A stretch of DNA of 64,000 nucleotides from positions 17,837,273 through 17,901,272 of the forward strand of contig OZ024915.1 of assembly GCA_964017125.1 (NCBI GenBank), written 5' to 3'. This document shows, in pieces, positions 46,138-58,473 of this stretch. A program made the position numbers and the translations under genes. The stretch's first letter is position 1; each line of letters begins with the position of its first letter. Below the pieces are notes generated by a model. That model was given only the letters and a program-made list of their open reading frames with translations. It had not been told where the DNA came from and made no database searches. The DNA is from Flabesymbios commensalis. Taxonomy: Eukaryota > Annelida > Polychaeta > Terebellida > Flabelligeridae.

Positions 46138-46990
46138 TTATCTCAACCACTACAAAAGTGATCTTTGCCACTGAAGAAGCGATGACACCCACTTTGAAAA
46201 TGATCTAAGCCACTACAAAAGTGATCTTGACGACTAAATAAGTGATCACAGCCACTTTAAAAATTATCTCAGCTACTACACAAGTTATTGTGACCACTGA
46301 AGAAGTGATCATAGCCACTTTAAAAGTTATGTCAGCCACTACAAAGGTGATTTTGGTCACTAACAAACTGGTGTCAGCCACTGAAAAAATTATCTAATCC
46401 ATTACAGAGTGACCTTGGCCACTGAAGAAATGATCACAGCCACTTTAAAAATTATCTAAACCACTAAAAAAGTGATCTTGACCACTAAAAAAGTAATTAC
46501 AACCATTCCAAAAGTTATCTCAGCCATGACAAAAATGCTCTTGACCACCGAAGAGGTGATTACAACCACTTTAAAAGTGATCTCAGCCACTAAAAAAGTG
46601 ATCTTGATCACTGAAGAAGAGATCACAGTGAGTTTAAAAGTTATCTACAAAAGCCACTACCAAAGTGAAGTCAGTGAAGAAGTGACAACAGCCACTTTGC
46701 AAATTATGTCAGCCACTACAAAGTGATCTTGGCCACTGAATAAGTGACCACAGACACTTATAAAAATATCTAAACCACTACAAAAGTGATCTTGACCACT
46801 GATGAAGAGATTACAACAATTCTAAAAGTTATCTCAGCCACTACAAAAGTGATCTTGACCCCTGAAGAAGTGATCACAGCGATTTTAAAAGTTATCTCAG
46901 CAACTACAAAAGTGATCTTGGCCAGTGAAGAAGTGATAACTGCCACTTTAAAAATTATGTAAGCCACTACAAAAGTGATCTTTGTTACTG
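46138..46990 (-). repeat. 21-bp satellite, minus orientation, third array
   Basis: About 40 subunits of the same 21-mers. It lies exactly between the inverted 357-bp-unit arms of the structure at 45100-48240. Confidence 0.85.
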
Positions 46991-47014
46991 TAGTATATTT
47001 TTAGCACCAGATAA

Positions 47015-47231
47015 ATATTCCCGCTTTCTTATTTCGGACATGCATGTCCAAAATAAAAAAAAGGAATTTCGTCTTTACATCTCGCTTAACTGGTAAATGC
47101 GCAACACAAAAATAAAAAAAAACTTTTGCAGTTCTAGTCTATGGACATGTTTACATCATATGGTCATATTAAGAAACCTAAAGAAAATTATCGATTTTTT
47201 TATGATTTCAGCCTGATTGTGTCGCTTTAAG
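47015..47231 (+). mobile_element. half copy of the 375-bp foldback
   Basis: The right half only, from the centre (GGACATGCATGTCC) to CAGCCTGATTGTGTCGCTTT. Confidence 0.65.
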
Positions 47232-48649
47232 ATATTACATCAAAACCGTGTTTATGATATGACTAATAGCTAAACGATGTTCAATAATGCATTTGTTTAA
47301 CGGCGGTCACTTTTAAATCGGCCATAATGATTAATCACTTATTAAGAAATATTCACCTGATTTTGACTTAATATATGCCTCTGAACCAAATAATACCGCT
47401 CACTGAGGTTTTCGTATAGAAAAGAACGTGTGCTCATGAACTATTTTCAAAAGTTTCGAAAATATTATTTGCCATTTTTACGGCGGCCATCTTGGATTGG
47501 TTCTTAAATAACATATTCTGGTACTTAAACTTGTTAAAATATACAGAGATATATTCAGTGGATTCATTCAGCATTAAAATATAAGAATAGACACAAAAAC
47601 CGTGTTTCTGAGATAAAAATTTAGCAAACCATGTTGAATTATGCATATGAAGATTAAGCATTGATTTCACGGTGGCCATTTTAAAATCGGCTATATTGAT
47701 TAATTACTCTACAAATCAGGCCTTAATTATATGATTTTCACTCAAGGGTTGTCTCTGAACCAAATGACACCGATCGTGGGGGTTTTCTTACATGATAAAA
47801 CACGTGCTTCTAAAATATTTGCAAGAAAATGTGAAATTTTGCACATTTTCTTGATCATTTCTGGCAGCCATCTTGGATTGAGTCCTACGTATCACATTAC
47901 AGCATTTGTAAATAGTTGAACTAACAATAAAATGTAAGATTAGACACTCAAACCGTGCTGGTGATGCGAAATTTAAGAAAATCATGTTCAATAATACATT
48001 TCGGGAAAAACCATGGATTTTACGGCGGCCATTTTGAAATTGGCCATAATGATCAATTACTCGACGAATCAAGCATTGGTAACCTAATTCAGACTTCAGG
48101 GATGTATCTGAACCAAATGGTACCGCTGATGGAGACTTTCGTGCAGAAACGAACCTGTTGTCATAAACTATATGCAAAAAAATACAAAAAATTGACAATT
48201 TTGAAAAAAATCATTTTGCGACATCTGTACAATATCTAAAATAGCTCTTAGCGGTAGGATGCTAGTGCAAAATTATATTATTTTTTACTATTTTATCTCC
48301 ACTCATATATGACCTGATCAATAGAAAAAACTAAATACAACAATATCTCATTTAAATGGCCAAACATTATAATAGAGTGAGAATGACGCGAAAATCATAT
48401 TTTAGCGAATATTTTCTCTAAAAATCGGGTAGGTGTACAGAAGTGTCAAATTCTCAGCCCGCCCCCATTTCCGGCAATGTCATCAACCAGATTCTGTATC
48501 TAGAGAACCAGGGGAACAGTTCTAGACATGTGGACAAATGTTGTACCGCCGGTTTAGGTAACTTCTTAAATATGGCTCTTTTTGGTGTCTGCTGCTGTAC
48601 TATACGTAATTAATCAGCTGTGAAGTCAGTTAATGGGACTAAAAGGGAT

Positions 48650-49024
48650 TGAAGGGACTCAATCAGGCTAAAATCATCAAAAAATCTGTGATTTTATTTT
48701 GGCTTCTTAATATGACCATACGATGTAAACATGTCCATAAACTAGAACTGCAATTTTTTTTACTTTTGCGCCGCGCATTCACCAGTTAGACTAGATATAG
48801 AGACGAAATTTTTGATTTCTTATTTCGAACATGCATGCCCAAAATAGGAAATACGAGAATTTTGTCTCTATATCTAGCCTAACTAATAAATGCGCGGCAC
48901 AAAAATTAACAAATTTTGCAGTTCTAGTCTATGGACATGTTTACATCATAATTTATGGTCATATTGAGAAGCCAAAATAAAATCACCGTTTTTTTTAATG
49001 ATTTTAGCCTGATTGAGTCCCTTT
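48650..49024. mobile_element. 375-bp foldback element
   Basis: Inverted repeat ends GGGACTCAATCAGGCTAAAA / TTTTAGCCTGATTGAGTCCC; arms of about 180 bp meet at GAACATGCATGCCC. Non-coding. Confidence 0.75.
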
Positions 49025-50378
49025 AATGTTAAATCAAGCTATTCGCAGTCAACACAAAACATTTGTATAACATTTATACAAATGTTTGACCAACGTCGAC
49101 GTTGTGTAGATGGTATACAAATGTTGTCTTTTTTGTTAACTGGGATTATCCTATTTGAAATGTATCAGTATATGTCGAAATGCTTAGCTGAAAAGTTTCC
49201 TGACAATAAACTGGTATAGTGTTCTTTTACACACATTGTTGCTCTTGTGTTGCTCTTGTATTCTCGTACAAGTTACGATATATCGTAGGCTTCAGATTGG
49301 GCGAGATGGCCATCTCGACCAATCTGAAGCCTGCGATATATCGTAACTTGTACGAGAATACGGGCCCAGGCGATATATTAGAATTTGGCGATGACGATTA
49401 TATGACTAATATTGTCGAGTTCTTCTAAATTGTTATCGTATGTTGTCGGATCTATAAGTGAAACGCTCTCTTCATATTTTCACAGAATAATTGTCAAGGT
49501 TTCGTTACTTACGACCTATATTGATATGTACGGAATTCTAATCAATATGTTACTAACGTTGACTGTATTGAACAGTACGACTCAATAGAGTTATTCAGCT
49601 CATACGTGGAGAGTTTGGAACATCTTATTTTTGCAGATGAAATAGATACTCATGCGGCAGACGCCGATGTAAATGTCGCGAAATTAGCAAAATTCTTGGT
49701 GTTTTTATTTATGTTATATGAAAACAGAGGCGTAGCCAGGGTTATTAGCATGTGTACTCACACAGCAAATGCTGTACTCTGAAGCTTTAGTTAAATTGAC
49801 ACGATTTAATTGATTTCGTAAATTGAGTAACTTATGAGAACATAATAAACTTAGCAGCTTAACAATATAAATTATTAATTTCAATTCACGTGTGTGCGTT
49901 TACACGCCTTGTTGACTTTAACTGCCCATTTAATGTAATATGTGTCTGGTGTTCCATGTGAATAGCCATAGCTTATCGATTTATTCAATAAAGGAGAGAC
50001 AAATATTTGTGTATCTTGGCTTATTTTTTACATTTCTGAACTGCACCATTCGACTGATCATGCTGATAATTAGGCCTACGTGCACAGATCACGTGACGGA
50101 TTGCACATGATGTTTGCCAAATATTGTCTACAGGGAAGATGTGTAGATAGGATTAGACCCCTTAGTCTGGGCTAATATTACATGCCAAACAAGTACGGTA
50201 ACAGACAAAAGCCACAAGACGGATAATGCTTATTGATAATAATAGGCCTGTATAGATTTTTATATACAAACCAAGACCATAGATTGCGATCGCGACGCGG
50301 CAAAAACAGCAGCACAAGATCAAGAATTATAAAGCCTAACTATTATCAGATTATGTTATCCAGCCGGGCGTTCACCCA
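49025..50378. other. unassigned, with coding-like pieces
   Basis: Frames around the palindrome read LLTGIILFEMYQYMSKCLAE (49120-49220), EFGDDDYMTNIVEFF (49380-49428) and IELFSSYVESLEHLIFADEI (49580-49640). They could be remnants of a transposon or host gene. GGCGTAGCCAGGG at 49731 is a common transposon-like motif. Confidence 0.25.
49252..49367. mobile_element. GGGCCC-family palindrome
   Basis: Centre TGGCCA at 49307-49312; the right end is intact (GAATACGGGCCC) and the left end slightly decayed. Confidence 0.8.
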
Positions 50379-50444
50379 CCCAGCAGAAACGAGACATTGT
50401 CTGTGACGCTGGTCCAACAAAAAAACACCATTGTGTTTGCTGGG
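50379..50444. mobile_element. CAGCA foldback MITE, internally deleted
   Basis: Both ends present (CCCAGCAGAAACGAGACATT / CATTGTGTTTGCTGGG), but only 66 bp long. Confidence 0.7.
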
Positions 50445-50708
50445 CAGGAACCTGGTGTCATATATATACACACATAGTCGTCACCTTGTGTATAATTTGT
50501 TAACAAGGCCCGCCGGCGACGGGAATAGGCCTCAGCCTCTAATCATCGTTTAAAATTAAAAATCATTTGAAACAAGAGCATACTCGACAATAGCCCGCCA
50601 CCATTATTGAAATTGTCTGAGAATTGGTTATTAACAGCATGCAGTGCAAAGACTGTACAGTTTGTTCAATAGTAATGGTTTAGCTACCTGGCAAGGTTTT
50701 CCAGTTAT

Positions 50709-50791
50709 TACGCATATTGAAATGAAATGAAATGAATCGGGCTTTAGGCCACCTTTGTGCACATATAGGCTAAACGGGTACGCATATTGAA
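50709..50791 (-). mobile_element. 57-bp SINE-2/LINE tail with 13-bp target duplication
   Basis: The insert at 50722-50778 is the same tail as at 32093-32159, bounded by TACGCATATTGAA at 50709-50721 and 50779-50791. Confidence 0.8.
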
Positions 50792-50799
50792 GTCACAAC

Positions 50800-51925
50800 A
50801 GAAGTGTGAAGTAAGTAGCAGCAGGTCGGCCATTTTGAATTTGATGAAGTTGAATTTTTTCATCGTATATCCCTACCACAGACAGACAGACAGATATTTT
50901 ATTGACAGAAAGAAAGTCAATCCAGACTTATTTGTCATAGAAATAGAGATATGTACATGTATATACAACATTGTTAATTTGTTAAAATCATATGACAATA
51001 TACATAGTATGACATACATAACTAAAATCATGTTAACTGGCATTGCCATAAGAAACACTGGGTATATACTTAAAATAAAATTGAAAGGCATTGCCAGGGT
51101 AACATAAGGTCTATCATTTTGTTTATATATATCCCTACCTGAAACTGCACATTTTGTTTAATAGTAATGGTCTAGCTGTCTGGTCTGGTTCCCCACATAT
51201 TACGCATACATGTATTACAAAAATAATGCCCGATAATTTTTGGCCGCCATGACCTACTTTCTGTGCAAATCTTGCCCGATTTCAAACTCATGTGAGCTAT
51301 TAGTGAAATGGATATATGGTATGAATTTTTGAGCAATATATAAAAAAATGTTGAGTGAATCGCGTTAACGGGAAAATGTGTCGATCGGAAGTGGCCGCAG
51401 GTCTGCCATTTTGACTTTGATCAAGTTGAAATTTCTCATGGTAGGCCCTATATTATTCCTACCAGAAACTGCACATTTTGCTCCATAGCAATGGTCAAGC
51501 TATCTGGTCCGGTTTTCCAGATATTACGCATATTAAAAAAATATTGGCCGATAATCGGCCCTCCATGACCTAGTTTCTGTCCGAATATTGCCCAATTTCT
51601 AACTAATCCGAGCTATTGTTGAAATGGATATAGGGGGGCCTACGGTATAAATTTTTGAGCAATACATAAAAAAATGTTGAGTGATTTTCGTTAACGAAAA
51701 AATGTGTCGATCGGAAAAAAATCAAGGTCATAGGGGTCACAGAAAGATCAAATGTGAAATTAGTCAAGCTTTAGTCATGATTAACCAGACTCTGTATGTG
51801 AAGTTTGATGTGCTTTCAACTTACGCGAAACATGTTATAGTGCTAAAAGTGGCGGACAGACGGACGGACAGACGGACGGACCAGCCTGATGACGACAATA
51901 GACATCCGCCAAAATATTGGTAATT
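50800..51925 (+). repeat. 324-bp repeat element, about three units
   Basis: TACCTGAAACTGCACATTTTG at 51135 and its match at 51459 are 324 bp apart; a first, interrupted unit starts at about 50810. Units include GTCGGCCATTTTGAATTTGA and AAAATGTTGAGTGA. It ends near a GACGGACGGACA short repeat at 51853-51882. A LINE tail interrupts unit 1. Confidence 0.75.
50878..51127 (-). mobile_element. 5'-truncated LINE 3' end with 12-bp target duplication
   Basis: About 250 bp with its TCTG-type tail on the left, so it lies in minus orientation. It is flanked by TATATCCCTACC at 50866-50877 and again at 51128-51139, a perfect target-site duplication. It interrupts the first unit of the 324-bp repeat element described at 50800-51925. 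Same family as 22463-22735. Confidence 0.8.
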
Positions 51926-53929
51926 ACTCATCATGCAATTCCTATTTTGAAAGGATATATTGATTGATTGCCACCTACTGTGAACGCACATTCATACTGC
52001 ACCGTTAACCTGTTAACAGTGAACATATTTACTTATACTAGGTTATATACCACTATAGTCTGTCCAACGGTGGAGGATTGTCCAAAATGAAAGTTAACTT
52101 TCGGTGATTAGGCCTGCTCAGTCAATTCTAAAGCGATTTTCATGCAAGTAGGCCTACTGTCATTTGGTAGCTGACTAGGTCGCCGGTCACAGGCTGACCA
52201 GCTGCCTATTGATAAAAAACAGATGCATCTGTTGGATGTTTGGCCGCAGGAATCGGATTGTTTAGTGGTCTACAATCAATTTGTGACGCTTTTAGGGTCA
52301 TGTTAAGAAAATATAAACAATTCAAAATTCGAATCGAGCAAGTATGATCTGTATAAACAGTTGCTATTGTGTTTAATTTTTTTGCAGCTGCAAACAACAT
52401 TCAGCTCTCTGTCTGGAAACACAGTGCCGTCTAGTCATTTAGCACCTGTCCTGAAAATGTAATTATTAAAAATATTGTATAGCCGAAAAGTTAGAACGTT
52501 TGACATTGTAGTAAATATCTAATTATGACGCCCCTCTATAAACCTATCATAAACTTAATTCTGGTTTATTCTCAGAATTGTGTTACATGTCAAAATGGTC
52601 AAACTATTGAAATACTCACTGGAATTCCCGAAATTTGTCGCCAAATGACTTAATAATAATGGTTGTAAAATTTTGTAAAAACACTGGAGAATTGACTGAG
52701 TAATACCCGAAAAGCTAACTTTCCTTTTGGACTTCCACCGTCGGACAGACCAGGCCTATATATAGGCAGTGATTTATTGTCGTAACGAGTGATCAGGGCA
52801 GGTGTTTTAAGTGATGATAAAGTCAATATCAGTTTTGTTTTGCACTTTTGTGTTATAATGTAATTAAACTGTTCTCCTTCGTGTAGAACCTATACTTTCT
52901 GTAAAACGGATCAGATACAAACAGATAGGGCCTAAGCAACACCTCACAGATTTTTTTTTAAAACTGTGAACCGGTCACAAACTTGCTCTGGATCCGCTGC
53001 AGCACTGAAGTAGAAATTAAATGTTGCATTTTGATGAGATTTGAATGCTCTAATAAATATATCCTAAAATTAATTATTCTTCACCCTTCCATACAATGTG
53101 TACGCACGTGCGTACTGGCGTACGTCTGGCTACGCGCCTGTGAAAATAACTCCCACGACAAATCACCAGGCCCATAGTTTGAAACAGTCTACCAACATTT
53201 CGACAAAATATTAAAGAGGAGTAATTTTATTTTGTTTTCGTGTTTTGAGTTCAGCAGCCTATTTTTCACAGAATTCCTTTTATACACGTTTTATAAACAA
53301 CAAAGTTGTATTGATTAACAATTTATTCCAAGCTCAGTTAAATGAAAATGTATTTTTATATCAGTTACTGATCTCATGGACCAACTATCTTGGATTAATA
53401 AGAGTTAGATCATTTTGGAGTGAAAAATCGATTACGTTCTTCCTCTTATATCATTCAGCACATCAAACATTATTATTAATGTACGAATTTGCATGTTTTC
53501 CTCATAAAGTGAACACGACCCCCGTTTATTCAGGCTAACTAGCTATAAATGGGGTGGGAGGGTGTGCAGTTATATCGCAAAAAGTACAATTTCCAAATGA
53601 AAAATGTTCCTGTTGCCACCTGGTGAATGTGGGCGTAAACAGCCTGGTTGTAGACTGATGTGTGTTATCATGCTTGTCAGTCATTTGTGAATGCCACAAG
53701 AGTTAAAACTTTACACAGTATATTTTAGTTTTTTTTTCAGTTTTAGGTATATTGCGGCTAGGTCGTTTGAGATCGTTTTTAATTAAAGAATTTAAAATAT
53801 GTTAATAAAAAAGTTGCAACTCGAAATTATTGAAAATATATGAGAAGCTAAATATATGTTGTTCACAAACTCCAGATTCCCAAAAACGTCTGTGACCATA
53901 TTTTTCTGTTCCTGTTTACGATTGAAAGT
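51926..53929. other. no gene recognised
   Basis: Non-coding; several frames of about 65-97 codons without recognisable domains. Confidence 0.4.
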
Positions 53930-54035
53930 ATACGTACAAGTTACGATATATCGTAGGCTTCTGATTGGTCGAGATGGCCATCTCGACCAATCAGAAGCCT
54001 ACGATATAGCGTAATTTGTACGAGAATACGGCCCC
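53930..54035. mobile_element. GGGCCC-family palindrome
   Basis: Centre TGGCCA at 53975-53980; arms ACGTACAAGTTACGATATAT ... TACGAGAATACGG with a few mismatches. Confidence 0.8.
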
Positions 54036-55276
54036 AGCTGAGAAACACGTTGGAGCCCAGATAGTCTGTCACTGAAGTGTTGCTCTGAGGTGATTTTCTC
54101 AAAGTTATTTCCACTATATAAATATCCGCTGTTAGAGTATTATTTTAAAAGACGTGTAATATTATGACTATAATATGCAATACTGACGACATGGTTTTCA
54201 ATGACAGTCTTTTCCCCTCAGCCCTGCAACTCATACTTGGATGTGATAATTAAATAAGTGAAAAACAGCCATTTATTATTCGTTCCGTGTTTCGTCTAAG
54301 CTCAAACGAATAAGAGCCCCAAAAAAAGAAAAAAAAGTATATATGCCTACTAGACAATATTAAATAACCTGCAACGCAGGACCAGTATTGGGTTTAATAT
54401 GTTCACCCACCAGCGACTGGGTAATGGGTTGCCAACATATTTCACCAACATTTCATGATACAGTTCATTATAGCAGCAGAGATCAAGACTGCAAAGATAA
54501 AAACAGTTAAAAATCATTCATATTTCACATTCATACCGTATGCATGGTATAGTAAGATGTCGAACTATAATGGGGATTTCTGGGATTTACTTCAGTTCTG
54601 GTAACAGTGGTAAGCATGCTTTATGAAAACCATCATATCATATTTTGATTATCCTCATTGACCCGATGCTGACTTAATATTGGTACACCGTCTACGACCT
54701 CGGCCCTACATTAACGCAACATTGGATCAACGTCACGTTTCTGTTGGACGCTGTGGTCCTTAACTGGGGATCAGGGAGTAATTGTGAGGGCTATATGATA
54801 CGTCATTAGGTGATCCGCACCACCAGGCGATATCTGCCTCAGTATGGTCCCCTGGAACCCCACCACGTGATGAATATCAACCAATAAACTTGTCGACTCA
54901 GTCCGTCTTAACGGTCGTGCTGCCAAACTATGTTTTGCAATTTTTCATTTATTTAGAGCTGGAATTGCCATCGTTAAGTCCCAGCCTCAAATGGGGAAAA
55001 ATATGTTAATTTATGAAAATAAATATATAACAAATTTGAGTATCTAATGATCTGAGCATGTGGAATAAACAATTTTTCAGTTGTATTTTTTTAGCAAAAT
55101 TTTTCTAGTTATAGTATCTGTAGGGTTAACTCTGCGCATGACCGGAACGTGTGCATCACGTGCTGAGCCTCCCTGGAATGCTCGTCTCTGATCAGCCTGA
55201 TTAGGCAGGAGAATCCTGCACACAAGAGATGCTGAATATCGTTTGGTTATATGCTGGCCATACGATGGATCAACAA
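54036..55276. other. mostly unassigned
   Basis: Holds the MITE at 54658 and a weak TTAA-4-type hairpin near 54950 (GAGCTGGAATTGCC). Confidence 0.4.
54658..54748. mobile_element. CAGCA foldback MITE, diverged
   Basis: GACCCGATGCTGACTTAATA ... ATTGGATCAACGTCACG around ACCGTCTACGACCTCGG. Confidence 0.6.
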
Positions 55277-55378
55277 TTACCCCTTTTAGCGCGAAGACCA
55301 ACCTTAGACTTCAGAATCTGACGTCCGTAGACGTCAGATTCTGAAGTCTAAAGTCGATACCCGCACTGTAAGAATTAA
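55277..55378. mobile_element. TTAA-3 hairpin, short version
   Basis: About 100 bp, almost only the inverted repeat: ACTTCAGAATCTGACGTCCG and its complement. It adjoins the LINE relic at 55385. Confidence 0.65.
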
Positions 55379-55384
55379 ATATTT

Positions 55385-55935
55385 ATAAACAAATGGAATG
55401 ACAAGATTGGCAAACCTATTAACGACCGATATGGTTGCATGCAGGGAGTTGTCTTAAGCCCCAAACTTTTCAATGAATCTCTACATCTTCTCAGAATATA
55501 TTTACATCTTATATATGGTTTTAAGATAGGAGACAAATTACCTTGCGTATCTCCTATTTACCGACGACATAGAACATTTACAGGCACAAATTATTTTATA
55601 AGTACTGTGAAATTTGGAATTCAATAACAATCATTTCTAGGAAAAAAAATGTGATTTACAACTAAATATATGCTGCGCATTTGTTTTTCTTCACACCGGG
55701 AAATGCGCTAGAAATAGTGGAACAATATAAATACTTAGCAGGTCTTTCGTGTAGTAGTAGTACAATTATTTTGGTAAAAATATTTCGTTGTAAGGCATTG
55801 TCCAGCTTTGTCTCTCTCACTATGGCTATGCGTATAATTATTGCTTAAAATAAAGAATCCTGAAATATTCAGCACTCAATCAGTCTGTAGTACCACCTGT
55901 TATAGAGTTTAGATATAACAACCATTGATACATTC
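55385..55935 (+). mobile_element. second LINE relic, RT motif B region onward
   Basis: A short, badly decayed piece of the same kind of reverse transcriptase: GCMQGVVLSPKLFNESLH (motif B), then GFKIGDKLPCVSPIYRRHR where a ADD-bearing motif C would be expected, then a VEQYKYLAGLS-like block near 55715-55745 and PPVIEFR near 55895. Stops and frame changes are numerous. A TTAA-3 hairpin (55277-55378) sits immediately upstream. Confidence 0.6.
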
Positions 55936-56496
55936 ACGGACATAAGTTCTGATTGATCAAGTAAGCTGATGTTTTCCCAGGCTGATGTATAATTTTACCC
56001 CGAGGCTGACATGAAACACAGACTGACGCCTTTATACTAGGGTAGCTGGAATATTACGCCTTCAGCAATATTTATAATTAATACATTTATATTATATTAT
56101 TGTTGTACATACATATGTCGACTGCTCTTTATCACAAATATTTTTGATATTTTCCATGCTTACACATATAACTGATGGGGCTTATATATATCAGATACAA
56201 AATCATAGAATACCTTACACAACAGTCTTATACTTTTATGCAATTTTCATCAATTCTATATTATATATGTCTATATTATTGTACATATTGTAACTGTTGC
56301 ATGCTTCTTTTGCATGCAAATAAACAACTGAACATATAGAAGCTGGACCAACATTTGACCAACATAGGGTTGCCATCTCGTCTTTTCTGGGATAGAGACA
56401 TCCGGTATTGCCCTATCCAGAGGCCAAGCCGGAATCTATTTACTAAGCACGACCTAGACTCGATATCTGTCCCCTGGGGTGGGGGACACACGCAGA
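55936..56496. other. no recognisable feature
   Basis: Non-coding; a possible CAGCA fragment at 56340-56370. Confidence 0.35.
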
Positions 56497-56705
56497 TCCA
56501 GAGCATTTTTTATCTCCAACCTGGAGACCAAAGCGTTTTTTTCCATTTGAGATCATCATAACTGACCCATTTAGCTCTTTCAGCTTCATTTAAATACCTA
56601 TGTTATGTGTCTACGGCTATTATATTTTTAATTATTTCACTGCGGAGATCGACTTTAGACGTCAGATTCTGACGTCTACAGTTGATCACGCACTGAAACG
56701 GTTAA
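56497..56705 (+). mobile_element. TTAA-3 MITE
   Basis: GAGACCAAAGCG, TTTAAATACCTATGTTATGT and the GACGTCAGATTCTGACGTC hairpin; ends ACGGTTAA. Confidence 0.6.
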
Positions 56706-58230
56706 TACCTGCTTTTGGTTACTATTTCCTGGCTCATATGTGAATGTACATCCTCAGGCAACTGGGAAATTGTCAGACACTTCATATGCAGCAGAGGCAA
56801 TAATGAATGATTAGTAAGGGTTGGGTTTTGGGCTAACTTCTGACGATTTGTTTACGCTGAACTGTCATGGGAGATTTTTTTTAAGAGCAAAATGCAAAAT
56901 GGCCGAAACCGGTGGTGAACAAGTCGGAAAATCAGAGATAATTAACTTACATTTTTTATCAGTTTTAGCAAAGGGTGTTAATTTGACTACTACGTTAAAT
57001 GTGTGTTGAGGATAACATTGACAACAGAAAAGCCAAAATGGCCGGTAAAACAGCAAAGCACTATAATTATCCACTAAGTATTGTTGTGTTTTTATTAATG
57101 TTATTGCCTTATTAATGTATTATATAGTGAGTAATATAAAATAAATTAATAGCATTAGAAACATCAATGTCACAGACTACTTCTGCTACTTAGTTGTTGT
57201 TTTCAATACTAATAGTTTAGTGTGAAGCATAGGGTCTCTTATTTGGCAATCTCCTTCTATTAATGTTTACTAGTGTAGTTTGCTACACTAAAAGTAGGCC
57301 ATACACATAAATAACATATCAAAATAAATAAAGTTCTTTGAACAGCATTATTCATTGTAATAATGATGTACTATGCCCCAAATTAGAAATATTGAAGTTT
57401 AGTTATAATTAAACCTTATTAACATTATTAAAAACGCACTGGGCCTATCTATAAATGATTTTCCTTGGTTTGAATATTACAATATGCAAACATCAAAGCA
57501 CGATAATTATCAGTTGGGAATTGTTCTTTTTTGGTTAATGTAATCGCCTTATCACTTAGCTGGATTGATGATTAATATAACTTCCTATTTCATATCTGTG
57601 AAAGGGTCGGCCATTTTGGATTTTACTATGTTAAAACCCCCGTATGAATATCAAGAGTAAACAAGTGTCTAGTCCTGACCTTTGACAAGACCGTGGTTAA
57701 AAAATATTTTTGTACCCGAGTAAGAAAAAGTTTTCCTGACTTTCCCAGATTAGTCAGATTGATAGTTTGGTAGTTGAGCGGGTGAGCACTTGGGCAGGTG
57801 CGTTAATAAATGTTTAGTTTGGAATACACGCAGATAGCCACGTTAGTACAGAAAATAAAATTAAATCTGTTGAATTATTTGTGACAATAATTAGGAATGT
57901 CAAAAAAGCTCTGGCCGAGTAAATTGTGTAGACCTATACCTCTGACTTATTATGTTGCACTGGGTAAATGGTCCGGCATTTTTTTTAGCACCCTTAGAGT
58001 GGTGCTGAGTTCATAACTCCCTCCCTAACTCCCTATTAACTCCCTAAAGTTCGCGTACTTGGAAAAGTATAACAATTACTTTTAATATTTTACTAATGTT
58101 CTAATCAAATATTCATAGGAATACATCATGTTTATCTAATCAGCCACTATAAATTTCTACGCACTTCAGGTAATATAGTGCATTTGTGACCCACAGTGTT
58201 TCCAAATATTCATTTCAGTAAATTTCAACC
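56706..58230. other. A+T-rich DNA with a diverged direct repeat
   Basis: 57050-57130 and 57490-57570 share AAAGCAC(T/G)ATAATTATC and ATTGCCTTAT-like blocks. AAAATGGCC motifs occur at 56895, 57033 and (inverted) 57610. Confidence 0.4.
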
Positions 58231-58473
58231 TTAACCTTTTAACCGCCAAATTATTAAATTTAAATTATCACCCACTTAAAGTTGTGTCTCGCTGACGCGA
58301 TCCACAACTTCAAGTGAGTGAAAATTATTCAGATTTGACAAAATAAAAGTCAACTCTTTTCAAATCTTGCTGGTTCATGTCATATTTTATCTTCAACATA
58401 TATAAAATGTGGTACTGAATGTGCTAATAAAAAATGAAAATCCGAATATTGCGGCACCGGCGGTTAAAGGGTG
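58231..58473 (-). mobile_element. TTAA-1 MITE
   Basis: TTAACCTTTTAACCGCC ... GGCACCGGCGGTTAAAGGGT with the standard hairpin. Confidence 0.75.

Larger units (their letters stand above)
45100..48240. mobile_element. foldback-like element with arms of tandem 357-bp units
   Basis: The left arm (45165-46137) has about 2.7 units starting near 45175, 45531 and 45889 (AGTTTATGAGCACAGGCTC). The right arm (about 47230-48240) has the same units inverted (ACTATATGCAAAAAAATAC at its outer end mirrors TTTTTTTGCATATAGTTT). Outermost units are clearly similar: their accidental translations share GSDTSLKSxLGYxCLI. The middle is the 21-bp satellite plus a half copy of the foldback at 48650. Long inverted arms made of tandem repeats recall FB/Galileo-type foldback elements; no transposase is seen. 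Confidence 0.6.

Noticed and set aside
47788-48198. 136-codon minus frame similar to a plus frame at 45107-45343, suggesting a conserved protein
   Set aside because: The likeness comes from the inverted 357-bp DNA units; other units carry stops in the same frame, so selection for protein is not indicated.
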